From NCBI RefSeq assembly GCF_002148795.1, contig NZ_MPOB01000008.1:62001-126000 (forward strand): a DNA stretch of 64,000 nucleotides. The letters are read 5' to 3'. The stretch is from Oceanibaculum nanhaiense. GTDB taxonomy: Bacteria; Pseudomonadota; Alphaproteobacteria; Oceanibaculales; Oceanibaculaceae. Within the stretch, counting starts at the first letter, position 1. Each line of letters opens with the position of its first letter. The notes beneath the pieces were generated by a model. That model did no database searches. It worked only from the letters and a program-made list of their open reading frames with translations, and was not told where the DNA came from. Below, one piece after another: positions 32,800 through 41,000 of this stretch. Position numbers and translations under genes: made by a program.

Positions 32800-33927
32800 C
32801 TAAAGCGTCAGGCGCCGGTAATGCGGCCCGGTAGCGTGGCGCACCCGGCCGGTCTCATGCCGTTCCAGCAGGCCGAACAGGATACCCTCGCGCACGCCGC
32901 GATCGCCGACCCGCAGGCGCCCGACCGGCCAGCGCCGGCAGATCGCATCCAGGATGGCGCAGCCGGCCAGCACCAGGTCGGCGCGGTCATGGCCGATGCA
33001 GGGCTGTGCGGCGCGGCCGGCATAATCCAGCGAGACCAGCCTTGTGGTCATCTCCTGCACCTGATCGAAGCCCAGGAAGGTGCCATCCACCTTGGAGCGG
33101 TCATAGCGCGCGAGGCCCATCGACATACCGGCCAGCGTGGTCACCGTGCCCGAGGTGCCGAGCATCTGCACCTCGCCGGCCTTGATGCGCTGGCCGATGG
33201 AGCAGATCGCCTCGAACTTCTCCAGATGCGGCGCCACCTCGGCGATCATCGCCTCATAGACGGTGCGGCCAATATCCTGGCAACCGAAGCGTTCGGCGAG
33301 GCTGACCACGCCCAGCGGGATGGAAATGATCTTGCGCAGCTCGTGCCCGCCGCCCTCCTCCAGCTTGAAGAAGGACACCTCGGTCGAGCCGCCGCCAATA
33401 TCGAAGACCAGGCCGTAGGGCGTGTCACGGTCGAGCAGCGGCACGCAGCCGGCGACGGCCAGCGCCGCCTCCTCCTCGGTGTCGATGATCTCGATGGCGA
33501 GGCCGGTCTCGTCCTTCACCCGGACCATGAACTCGTTGCAGTTGGCGGCGCGGCGGCAGGCCTCGGTGGCAACGGCGCGGAAGGATGTCACCTGGCGGCG
33601 CTCCATCTTCTGCGCGCACACGCGCAACGCCTCCACCGTGCGGTCCATCGCGGCGGGCGACAGCAGGCCGCTGGAACACACGCCCTCGCCCAGCCGCACG
33701 ACGCGCGAGAAGGCGTCGATCACCTTGAAGCCCTCGCAGCCGCGCTCGCGCCGCGCCGGGCGGGCGACCAGCAGCCGGCAATTGTTGGTGCCGAGATCGA
33801 GTGCCGCGAATACCGGCGGGGCTGGCCTGAACGCCGCCTCATCGCGGACGAGCGTGTCCGAGGCCGGCGGCAAAGCCGCCGGCATCCGGGCATTCTCGGG
33901 GCGATAAGGCTTGTTGATGACACGCAC
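32800..33927 (-). CDS. Ppx/GppA family phosphatase
   Basis: Members hydrolyse polyphosphate or guanosine pentaphosphate and adjust the stringent response. The 375-aa protein has the actin-like phosphate loops ALDLGTNNCRLLVA near residue 43 and LVFDIGGGSTEVSFF near residue 168, and the MLGTSGTVTTLAGM segment near residue 255. The C-terminal HD-like domain of long Ppx proteins is absent, as in the short form often paired with rlmE in alphaproteobacteria. Which of the two substrates it prefers is not decidable from sequence. Confidence 0.88.
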   Translation of the reverse strand: MRVINKPYRPENARMPAALPPASDTLVRDEAAFRPAPPVFAALDLGTNNCRLLVARPARRERGCEGFKVIDAFSRVVRLGEGVCSSGLLSPAAMDRTVEALRVCAQKMERRQVTSFRAVATEACRRAANCNEFMVRVKDETGLAIEIIDTEEEAALAVAGCVPLLDRDTPYGLVFDIGGGSTEVSFFKLEEGGGHELRKIISIPLGVVSLAERFGCQDIGRTVYEAMIAEVAPHLEKFEAICSIGQRIKAGEVQMLGTSGTVTTLAGMSMGLARYDRSKVDGTFLGFDQVQEMTTRLVSLDYAGRAAQPCIGHDRADLVLAGCAILDAICRRWPVGRLRVGDRGVREGILFGLLERHETGRVRHATGPHYRRLTL

Positions 33928-34341
33928 TCCGTTCTCTGAACTGGCGATGGCCGCTTCCGCGCCGACGGGCCGTCACACTCCATCAGCTTAGTCTGTATTA
34001 TATATGGTGTTCAGCACAAGGCTGGCCGCCATATAAAGTGAAACCCTGCCATGATTTTCCATCCTGCGGGATTTCCAGAGCCATCGTACACAGACCGGCA
34101 AGCCGCCGTCCAGACGCTGCGGTGCCGCACCCCGCCGCGTCGCGCGTCTGGGCCCCTTCAAACCCCGGGCCAGAACTTGGGCCAGCCACCCCACCAGACC
34201 TTGGGCCGAATTGGGCGAAAATTCGCGCCACCGGGACAGAGAAGGGCTTAACAGCACCAGATTGATATGATAGAGAAGCGCCCTCTTAATCGGGCGGAGG
34301 CATACCGCAGCGCTTTTCGGCGCAGCTTCCCGCCCCACGGT
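33928..34341. other. Gene-poor spacer before tRNA-Gln
   Basis: About 410 bases without a credible gene. Short open frames here are Pro/Arg-rich translations of GC-rich sequence with no family features. The stretch must contain the tRNA promoter; TATGAT at 34265-34270 is a possible -10, without a convincing -35. Confidence 0.5.
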
Positions 34342-34415
34342 TGGGGGATCGTCTAGCGGTAGGACTACGGACTCTGACTCCGTCAACCCTGGTTCGAATC
34401 CAGGTCCCCCAGCCA
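34342..34415 (+). tRNA. tRNA-Gln (anticodon CTG)
   Basis: A complete 74-nt cloverleaf: acceptor TGGGGGA pairs with TCCCCCA (34405-34411), anticodon stem ACGGA/TCCGT with loop CTCTGAC giving anticodon CTG, T-arm CCTGG-TTCGAAT-CCAGG, discriminator G and an encoded CCA (34413-34415). It reads CAG codons. The phage and IS remnants start right after it, as expected when a tRNA 3' end serves as an integration site, but no second att copy was found in the window. Confidence 0.96.
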
Positions 34416-34478
34416 ATTCTAATTTTCCCTTTAAAATCAGCACCATAGAGCACTTTGACAGGCACCTGCTAGTACAGG

Positions 34479-34501
34479 TTGCTATGACAGATTGCTATGA
34501 C
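34479..34501 (+). repeat. Tandem TTGCTATGAC repeat
   Basis: TTGCTATGAC occurs at 34479-34488 and again at 34492-34501, a 13-nt step, just after a TTGACA hexamer at 34455-34460. It may be a remnant phage operator or promoter. Nothing downstream on the + strand is a convincing gene. Confidence 0.35.
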
Positions 34502-34599
34502 GCGGCCTGCCGGTACCTGGGCGGTCGGCCCCTCACAGAAGGGGTTTATCCATGCTCACGCTTCTCAACGACGCCACCTCCGTTAGCCGCCGCTTCAGC

Positions 34600-35133
34600 C
34601 TAGAGCTGGAAGAAGACGATCTGGTGGTGATTGCCCGCGCTCTCGGGCGCTGTCGGCAGCCGGAGGACCGCCCCGACCATCAGGACGAACAGGGGAACAT
34701 TGCAGCCCTTCACGAGCGCTTCACGGCTGGGCAGCAGCTTCTCGGCTTCCTCCTTGGCGACGATGCTGTACGCCTCGGCTTCCGCCACGCGGGCCAGGGC
34801 CTCGGCCATCTTGGCCTTGGCCACCTCCTGCCACGCCGAAGCGATGTCGGCAGGCAGCGGCATGGTCTCGCCCTTCTCCATCGTGTAGGTGCCCGTCTTG
34901 CGGATCGCCGGGAGGACTTCACGGGTAACCCAATCCTGGAAGGGACGGGCGTTCGGGCGGTTGCTGCGCATTATGAGCTTGTAGAGACCGCTTTCGGACA
35001 GAACGGTCTGCGAGCGCTGGCGGTAGCCGGCCTTGGTGGCAGCACCTTGCCATTTCCAGCAGCCGGTCTCCGGGTCGATGGCGACCCGCGTCTTCAGGTA
35101 CTCCTGGAGTTCCGCTGCGGTCTTCTCCGCCAT
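34600..35133 (-). pseudogene. Phage antirepressor remnant: HNH-like start fused to BRO-N C-terminal half
   Basis: The 177-aa frame is a mosaic. Residues 8-38 (YLKTRVAIDPETGCWKWQGA) match the N-terminal zone of phage HNH endonucleases, with the TGCWxWxG pattern, but no HNH core follows. From about residue 43, SGLYKLIMRSNRPNARPFQDW and VTREVLPAIRKTGTY are the C-terminal half of a BRO-N antirepressor domain, whose N-terminal half is missing. An Ala/Glu-rich helix follows, then a hydrophobic tail without known match. Most likely a recombined, non-functional prophage remnant. Confidence 0.65.
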
Positions 35134-35347
35134 CAGCCCCGGCCCTCCGGGCGGCAGCTTTCGGGCATGGGGGTACGCTTGCGCTTCTTGCGCATGATGG
35201 TTCCTTTCCTGGAAACGCAAAAAGCCGCCTGGATTTCTCCAGACGGCTCTTACGGTTGGTTGTGATGGTGTGCGGTGGTGATCTAGCCGGCACCGCGCCG
35301 GTTCGTGTGGAGAACGGAGGTGATTGCCCCCGCTCCCCTATGCGCCC

Positions 35348-35956
35348 TCACTGAACCCCGATGGTCCGCGCTCGGGCCTGGTTCAGCTTCCACTCCCGGT
35401 ACGCTTGATGCACCGCCGGGTTCTCCCGCCATAGCTGCACCTCGGCGGCCTTGCGGTACTGCTCCACGATCCGCTGGACGGCGATCAACCGCCCCCCGGA
35501 GAAGTCCGCATCCCCATCGCTAAGGCGATAATAAGCGGCAGACTGAATGACCGCCTCCAGGGTCTCCTTCAGGGTCCGCCCGCCAACACGGAGGGTCCCC
35601 GTCAGCTCCAGCCAGCGGTCAAAGGCGGATTGCCGATGACTGGTGCCGGGCAGGCCGGAGAAAGCCGGCATGGCGATTTCCCGAAGGTCCACGCCATAGC
35701 GTTCCGGCCTGGGCTGCCGGAAGCCGCCCTCATGGACGATTGCCAGCCGGGCAAGCTCCGTCTTCACCGCCTCGTTCCTGAACTCGGAATAGGCGAAGGG
35801 CGAGAGCCAGTCCGGGCCGAAGCCCGCCGGGACGTTCACGGGTTCCCCCAGGAAGTTCCGCCTCGGGTCCAGCTCCTGGCTGTAGCCGGGGAGCCGGCTG
35901 CGGATGGCCTGAAGCATGCCATTCACCTCCCGAAGGTATGCTGAGCACCTGAACAT
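35348..35956 (-). pseudogene. C-terminal part of a phage structural protein
   Basis: The 202-aa frame looks like the C-terminal end of a large phage virion or tape-measure-like protein: a helical AYLREVNGMLQAIRSRLPGYS start, then DPRRNFLGEPVN, a GVDLREI segment and a long helical end. I base this on general resemblance to podovirus-type structural proteins, not on a defined motif. The reading frame stays open upstream to the IS630 left end at 35974, so the N-terminal part was lost through insertion or an earlier deletion. Confidence 0.5.
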
Positions 35957-35973
35957 TATGCCGCCATTGCCTA

Positions 35974-37020
35974 GAGTTTTTCTGCTTGTAATTGAATCTG
36001 AGGGTTTCCCCGAGGGGTAATTTTGTGATTCAAACTATCCACTGGTTAGGAGGCCAGCATGGATGAGGCCATATTCTGCGGATTTGCGGGCACTTTTCTG
36101 CCGTTATCTGGATGAGGGCATGTCCGCGCGAGCGGCGGGGCAAGTGGTTGGGGTGAGCGCGAGCACGGCGGTCAAATGGGCACAGCGACGGCGCGCGACG
36201 GGATCAGTTGCAGCGAACAAGATCGGAGGCGGCAAGCCCGTTCTGTTGGAGGCCGAACGCGACTGGCTGATGGCGCGGATCGAACAGAAGAAGGACCTGA
36301 CGCTGCACGAGTTGCTGGCCGAGCTTCGCAACGAGCGGGGCGTTGTGGTTTGCTGCGACACGCTGTGGCGGTTCCTGCGGCGCTGCGGCAAGACATTTAA
36401 AAAAAGACGCTTTTCGCCAAGGAGCAGGATCGCCCCGACGTCGTCCGGCGCCGCAATCGCTGGAGCTGGGTCCAGCGCTGGGTAGACCCCAGACGCATGG
36501 TCTTCATCGACGAAACCTGGGCCAAGACCAACATGACCCGCACCCATGGCTGGTGCACAAAGGGCGAGGCGCTGATCGACAAGGTGCCGCATGGGCACTG
36601 GAAAACGCTGACCTTCATTGCCGGGCTGCGGCACGATGGTATCGTTGCCCCCTGCGTCCTCGACGGCCCGATCAACGGCGAGAGCTTTACCGCATGGGTC
36701 GAGCAGTTCCTGATCCCGGTGCTGGAACCAGGCAGCATCGTCGTCGTCGAACAACCTCGGCAGCCACAAGGGACAGGCGGTGCGCAAGATGCTCAAGGCG
36801 GCGGGCATCAGGCTGTTCTTCCTGCCGCCTTACTCGCCCGATCTGAACCCCATCGAAGAGATGTTCTCCAAGCTCAAACGCCTCCTGCGCAAGGCAAATG
36901 AGCGCACAGTCGAGGCCACATGGAGGCGCATCGGCAAACTGCTCGATCACTTCTCGCCCGCTGAATGCAAAAACTACATTCGTGGGGCCAGTTATGCATC
37001 AATATGAATCAGAAAGACTC
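35974..37020 (+). mobile_element. IS630-family insertion sequence (1,047 bp)
   Basis: The ends are imperfect inverted repeats: GAGTTTTTCTGCTTGTAATTG on the left, and the same pattern with four mismatches read inward from 37020 on the - strand. TA dinucleotides flank the element at 35972-35973 and 37021-37022, the TA target duplication diagnostic of IS630/Tc1 transposition. It carries one transposase split over frames. Confidence 0.9.
36063..37007 (+). pseudogene. IS630-family transposase, double frameshift
   Basis: Frame one (36063-~36405) encodes the helix-turn-helix half (RPYSADLRALFCRYLDEGMS). At A7 (36399-36405) a -1 shift is needed to continue with KTLFAKEQDRPD and the first catalytic Asp in VFIDETWAK (36497 frame); A-run slippage is used by several IS families, so this may be programmed. 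Near 36750 an extra A (GTCGAACAAC instead of GTCGACAAC) shifts the frame again and destroys the second catalytic Asp (VVVDNLGSHK); the third part resumes with PPYSPDLNPIEE carrying the Glu. The second shift looks like a real inactivating mutation. Confidence 0.82.
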
Positions 37021-37109
37021 TAGCGTAGGATTCCGCCCCCTTCCGCAAAGTGGCCCGCCATCGGTCCAGTCAGATTGATCTTGGCGCTCCCGTGAAGAAT
37101 CTGGCCCAT
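37020..37109 (-). pseudogene. Possible IS481-type transposase start
   Basis: A 29-codon frame starts MGQILHGSA, the highly conserved opening of many IS481-family transposases, with GGAG a few bases upstream, then diverges and stops at the IS630 right end. Probably a truncated fragment. The nine-residue match is the only evidence. Confidence 0.35.
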
Positions 37110-37335
37110 AGCATCTCCCTCTCCAACGGAGATAATGATACGCCATCACATTGTGGGACTAAACACCTAAGGCCTCCTGCTCAGCGCCGCCATCTCCCGC
37201 TCAAGCGGATCAACCCTTCGGCTTCCTGACGCTGAGCTGTTTTTACTCGGAAATCCTGCTCTGGTTGCCCTCGCAGGTAAAATAGCCAGGCTGTCAGTCA
37301 GATTGCGCAGAAGGTTTTCTTCGTGATGGTTTCAG
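37110..37335. other. Spacer between mobile DNA and tetR
   Basis: No convincing gene. A - strand frame ending in LEREMAALSRRP at 37167-37169 may be the tail of another broken phage or IS gene. GCTCAGCG (37179) and CGCTGAGC (37231) form a distant 8-bp inverted repeat followed by TGTTTTT. Confidence 0.35.
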
Positions 37336-38001
37336 CTATTTACACCGGTTGCTGTCCGGCGCTTGCACGTGGTACAGGCCGTGCCGCACGAACTTCATAT
37401 AGGCCTCGATCACCCAGTCCGGCATTGCGCCGGGGCGATCCCCGCTAAAGCCGTAGCGCATGGACAGATAGCCGCGCGCCGCCAGCAGCATGAAGGCGAC
37501 CACCTCCAGCTCGCGCTTTTCGTAGCCCGGCATCTCGCCGCGTTCCCAGCTGCGCGAAAGCGCGCGGGCATAGCCACCGGCGATCGCGTCGATATGCTGG
37601 CGGTGCGCCTTCGGCGCCAGCGTCTCAGCCTCATACAGGATGCGGTAGAATTCCGGATAGTCGCGCAGGAAGTCGAAATAGGCGCGGATGCGCCGCTCCT
37701 CGCGTTCCGGACCGGTCGCCTCGCCCATCCGGCTGCGAATATAGGCGAGCATCTTATCGCCGAGCGCCGGCAGCAACTGGTCGAACAGATCCTGCCGCGA
37801 GTCGAAATAATTGTAGAAGGTACCTTGCGCCACCTTGGCCCGCGCCGTGATGCGGGAAATCGACGCCTCGGCATACCCATGCTCGCCGACCATTTCGGCC
37901 GCCGCCTGGAACAGCGCCTGGCGTGTTTCCTCGCTGCGTTCGGCGCGCGAACGGCGCCGCGGCTTGTCCGTTTGCTGTTCCTTTTCCTTGGTCGCGCTCA
38001 C
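37336..38001 (-). CDS. TetR/AcrR family transcriptional regulator
   Basis: The 221-aa protein has a Lys/Arg-rich leader, then the TetR DNA-binding domain (about residues 24-70) with the helix-turn-helix ISRITARAKVAQGTFYNYFDSRQDLF. The C-terminal ligand domain contains FLRDYPEFYRILYEAE, a pattern seen in regulators of acyl-CoA and fatty-acid genes. It is the last gene of the - strand island and probably controls it, responding to an acyl-CoA or the substrate; this is inference from position. Confidence 0.88.
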   Translation of the reverse strand: MSATKEKEQQTDKPRRRSRAERSEETRQALFQAAAEMVGEHGYAEASISRITARAKVAQGTFYNYFDSRQDLFDQLLPALGDKMLAYIRSRMGEATGPEREERRIRAYFDFLRDYPEFYRILYEAETLAPKAHRQHIDAIAGGYARALSRSWERGEMPGYEKRELEVVAFMLLAARGYLSMRYGFSGDRPGAMPDWVIEAYMKFVRHGLYHVQAPDSNRCK

Positions 38002-38044
38002 GCATACCCCTCGTTGAAAGCCGCTGCACCGCCATTTACGCGAT

Positions 38045-38080
38045 GGCGTGCGACCATATATTCCACGCGCCGAAGATCAA
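38045..38080 (-). promoter_or_regulatory. Candidate tetR promoter and operator
   Basis: On the - strand TTGATC (38075-38080) and TATGGT (38053-38058) form a possible promoter with a 16-nt spacer. GGCGTG (38045-38050) and CACGCGCC (38064-38071) form an imperfect inverted repeat around it, suitable for a TetR dimer. Tentative. Confidence 0.3.
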
Positions 38081-38095
38081 GCGTTTGCGCATACA

Positions 38096-39454
38096 TCAGG
38101 CCGCCTTGCGCAGGCCGGGCAGCGCGGCAAAGCAGCGCAGCACCTCGCCGATATCGCCATCCGGCAGCCCCCAGACAAAAGCCTCCAGCCGATCATACAC
38201 GGCGGACGGGATATCCGTCTCCGCCCCGACCCGGCGGATCAGCGCCGAATCGGTCGCCCGGTCATAGGCGAAATCGTCGGTGGTCTTGCTCTCGTACCGT
38301 TCGATTATCGCGCCATCCTCCAGCGTCACCGCAATGCGGCAGCACAGCGTCGGCACGGCCTCGTCGCTGACCAGCGTGACACGCCCGACCAGCGCGTTCA
38401 CGGTGGCATCGTCATAGGTCGTCATCATCCGCATGGTCGGCGTGCCGCGCTCCAGCGTGGCGGCGATGCAGAACGGGATGCTCATCAGCGTGCCGGAGAT
38501 GGAGGTGAACGGCCCCGCCGAATCCATACCGGCATAGCCCGTCTCGTAAGGATTCATCGTCACCGTCACCGATTTGATCTTCCGGCCGGCAATTTCCTGC
38601 TTCATTTCCAGCGCCGCCGTTACCGGAGTCTGGTTGAAGGCGCAGACCGGGAAAGGCTTGAAGGTCACGCGCAGGATCGCCCAATCCGTGCCAAGCGCCG
38701 CCGCCAGCGCATCGACGTCGCAGTCGGTACGGGCGAAGGCGCGCACGAAGCCCGCCTTGCCCTCGATGGCATGTGGCGCGGAGACGGAACCGGCGCGCGC
38801 CAGCTCAGCAGCAACGAACCCGTTTCGGCCGGCCATGCCCACCTGATAGCGCCATTCGTCCGTGCCGTCGGCGAAGCTCTGCAATATGCCGCCGGCGAAG
38901 CTGGCCGCATTGGCGATGGCCGCCTGGGTCTGCGCCGCATCGAGGCCCATCAGCTTCGCCGACGCCGCCGCTGCCGCCAGCGTGCCGTAGATCGGCGAGG
39001 CGCGCAGCCCGGCCGGCGTGGTCTTGCCGGCATAGGCCTTTTCCAGCAGTCCGCCAACCTCATAGCCGGCGATCAGCGCCGGTAGCAGCCGGGCGACGGG
39101 GTAGTTGCGCGCCTCGGTGATCGCCGTCAGCAGCGGGATCATGATCGCGCCCAGATGCGCCGCACCGCAGGTATCCTCCTGCGCTCTTCCATGGAACAAC
39201 GCAGAATTAGCCAGCGCCGCGCCGGTGATAGAGGTCTTGCGGCCGTCGCCCAGCAGCGTCGCGCCATCGGCCCGCTCGCCATCCATTGCCAGCGCCGCCC
39301 GGCGCGCGACCGGGGCATAAGGCGTGTTGTGACAACCAAGGCCGATACCGTAGCCATTCAGCAGGCAGACCCGCGCCTTCTCCACCACTTCCGGCGGCAG
39401 CGTCGCAAGCTCGAGGGAGACAACGAAATCGGCGAGTGTGCGGGAGAGTGTCAT
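38096..39454 (-). CDS. MmgE/PrpD family protein
   Basis: The family includes 2-methylcitrate dehydratase, cis-aconitate decarboxylase and many uncharacterised dehydratases. The 452-aa protein has the N-terminal LADFVVSLELATLPPEVVEKAR opening, the ANSALFHGRAQEDT segment near residue 82 with the histidine region, and GLRASPIYGTLAAAAASAKLMGL near residue 150, all typical. Length is normal. It closes a run of six tightly packed genes on the - strand. A hydration/dehydration or decarboxylation step on a small carboxylate is likely, but the substrate is open. Confidence 0.88.
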   Translation of the reverse strand: MTLSRTLADFVVSLELATLPPEVVEKARVCLLNGYGIGLGCHNTPYAPVARRAALAMDGERADGATLLGDGRKTSITGAALANSALFHGRAQEDTCGAAHLGAIMIPLLTAITEARNYPVARLLPALIAGYEVGGLLEKAYAGKTTPAGLRASPIYGTLAAAAASAKLMGLDAAQTQAAIANAASFAGGILQSFADGTDEWRYQVGMAGRNGFVAAELARAGSVSAPHAIEGKAGFVRAFARTDCDVDALAAALGTDWAILRVTFKPFPVCAFNQTPVTAALEMKQEIAGRKIKSVTVTMNPYETGYAGMDSAGPFTSISGTLMSIPFCIAATLERGTPTMRMMTTYDDATVNALVGRVTLVSDEAVPTLCCRIAVTLEDGAIIERYESKTTDDFAYDRATDSALIRRVGAETDIPSAVYDRLEAFVWGLPDGDIGEVLRCFAALPGLRKAA

Positions 39455-39466
39455 GGCGTCCTCCTC

Positions 39467-40990
39467 CTATTCGGCTTGTTGCCGGTCAGCCTGGTCCGGC
39501 ATAAATTCGTCGCGCAGCACGCGCTTCAGAATCTTGCCGGACGGGTTGCGCGGCAGTGCCTCGCGCAGATGCAGTTCTTTCGGCACCTTGAAGCTGGCCA
39601 GATGCTGGCGGCAATGGTCGCGCATCACCTCATAGGCCAGGGTCTGGCCCGGCTTCGGCACGATCACGGCCACCGGCTTCTCGCCCCAGTGCTCGTCCGG
39701 CACACCGATCACGGCGACCTCGCTGACCTGCGGCATCTGGTAGATCACGCGCTCCACCTCCGACGAGGCGATGTTCTCGCCGCCGGACAGGATCATGTCC
39801 TTCTTGCGATCCGTGATGTAGAGGAAGCCGTCGGCATCGACATAGCCGACATCGCCGCTGCGGAACCAGCCCACGGGGTAGAAGCTGGCCTCGGTCTTCT
39901 CCGGGTCTTTCCAGTAACCCTTGGTGACCTTCGGTCCGCGCACGCAGATTTCGCCCTGCTGGCCCGCCGGAACCTCCCGGCCCTCATCATCAGTGATGCG
40001 GATTTCGCAATGCGGCGTCGGCCGGCCGGTGGAACCGATCTTGGCGATCTCCATGCCAGCCTCCATCAGCGTGTCGCCGCTGCAGGTCTCGGTCAGGCCA
40101 TAGCCATCGATATAGCGGCCATTGGGGAACAGCTCAGTAAAGGCGCGGATGCGGGATTCCGGCGTCTTCTCGCCGCCGCCGATGGTCCAGCGCAGGCTGG
40201 TGAGGTCGTATTTCTGCCGCCCGTCCAGAGTCAGCGCGCGGCCCAGCATGACCGGGGCCATCCAGGCGCAGGTCAGCCTCTCGCGCTCGATAGCGGCCAG
40301 CATCCAGGCCGGATCGAAATCGCGCAGGATGCACATGGTTCCGCCAACCCACAGCACCGCCGTGCCCGGCAGGTCGAAGGCGCCGACATGGTAGAGCGGT
40401 CCAACGGTCAGGATGCGGTCATCCCGGGTCAATCCCAGGAAGATCGCCTGCTCCATGTTCTTCCAATAGTAATTGTCGTAGCTGTGCATCACCCCCTTGG
40501 GACGGTCGGTCGTGCCCGACGTGTACATCAGCCGGAACAGATCGCCCGGCTGGCGCGGCCGCTGCGGCGGGATGACGGACGGTATGCCGGTCAGCGCGCG
40601 GATATCCTTCTGTGCCGCCGCGTCCAGCAGCACTGTTTTCGGCAGATCGCGCACCACCGGCTGGAATTCCGCGTCGGCGAAGACCAGCTTTGCCTCGGCA
40701 TTGCCGGTGATATAGGCGACCTCATCCGCCGCCAGCCGGAAATTCACCGGCAGGAAGACGCCGCCCAGATAGGAGGTGGCGAAGGCGATCTCAATGAAGG
40801 AAGACGAGTTCTTCATGAACACCGCCACCACGTCGCCCGCGCCAATACCCTGCCCGTCCATCCACGCCGCCAGCGCCTGGATGCGTGCCCACAGATCGGC
40901 ATAGGTGATGCGCTGGTCCTCATAGATCAGCGCCAGCTGGTCCGGGGTACGGGTGGCATGGAAGCGGATGAAGGCGCTGAGATTGACCAT
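39467..40990 (-). CDS. AMP-dependent acyl-CoA synthetase, long-chain-fatty-acid-ligase type
   Basis: The enzyme should activate a carboxylic acid to its CoA thioester through an acyl-AMP. The 507-aa protein has the P-loop YTSGTTDRPKG near residue 174 with Asp in place of the usual Gly, the YGLTET motif near residue 303, the hinge YITDRKKDMILSGGENIASSEVE near residue 403, and the catalytic lysine in RNPSGKILKR near residue 490. It lies 12 nt from the prpD-like gene and 10 nt from the dehydrogenase. The substrate is not predictable. Confidence 0.88.
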   Translation of the reverse strand: MVNLSAFIRFHATRTPDQLALIYEDQRITYADLWARIQALAAWMDGQGIGAGDVVAVFMKNSSSFIEIAFATSYLGGVFLPVNFRLAADEVAYITGNAEAKLVFADAEFQPVVRDLPKTVLLDAAAQKDIRALTGIPSVIPPQRPRQPGDLFRLMYTSGTTDRPKGVMHSYDNYYWKNMEQAIFLGLTRDDRILTVGPLYHVGAFDLPGTAVLWVGGTMCILRDFDPAWMLAAIERERLTCAWMAPVMLGRALTLDGRQKYDLTSLRWTIGGGEKTPESRIRAFTELFPNGRYIDGYGLTETCSGDTLMEAGMEIAKIGSTGRPTPHCEIRITDDEGREVPAGQQGEICVRGPKVTKGYWKDPEKTEASFYPVGWFRSGDVGYVDADGFLYITDRKKDMILSGGENIASSEVERVIYQMPQVSEVAVIGVPDEHWGEKPVAVIVPKPGQTLAYEVMRDHCRQHLASFKVPKELHLREALPRNPSGKILKRVLRDEFMPDQADRQQAE

Positions 40991-41000
40991 GGCCGTCTGC

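Noticed and set aside
33988-34446. - strand frame across the tRNA
   Set aside because: It crosses a complete tRNA-Gln gene and is Pro/Arg-rich.
34552-35265. + strand frame after AAGGGG in the phage remnant
   Set aside because: The ribosome site and first 30 residues are plausible, but the rest is antisense of the BRO-N/HNH frame and resembles nothing known.
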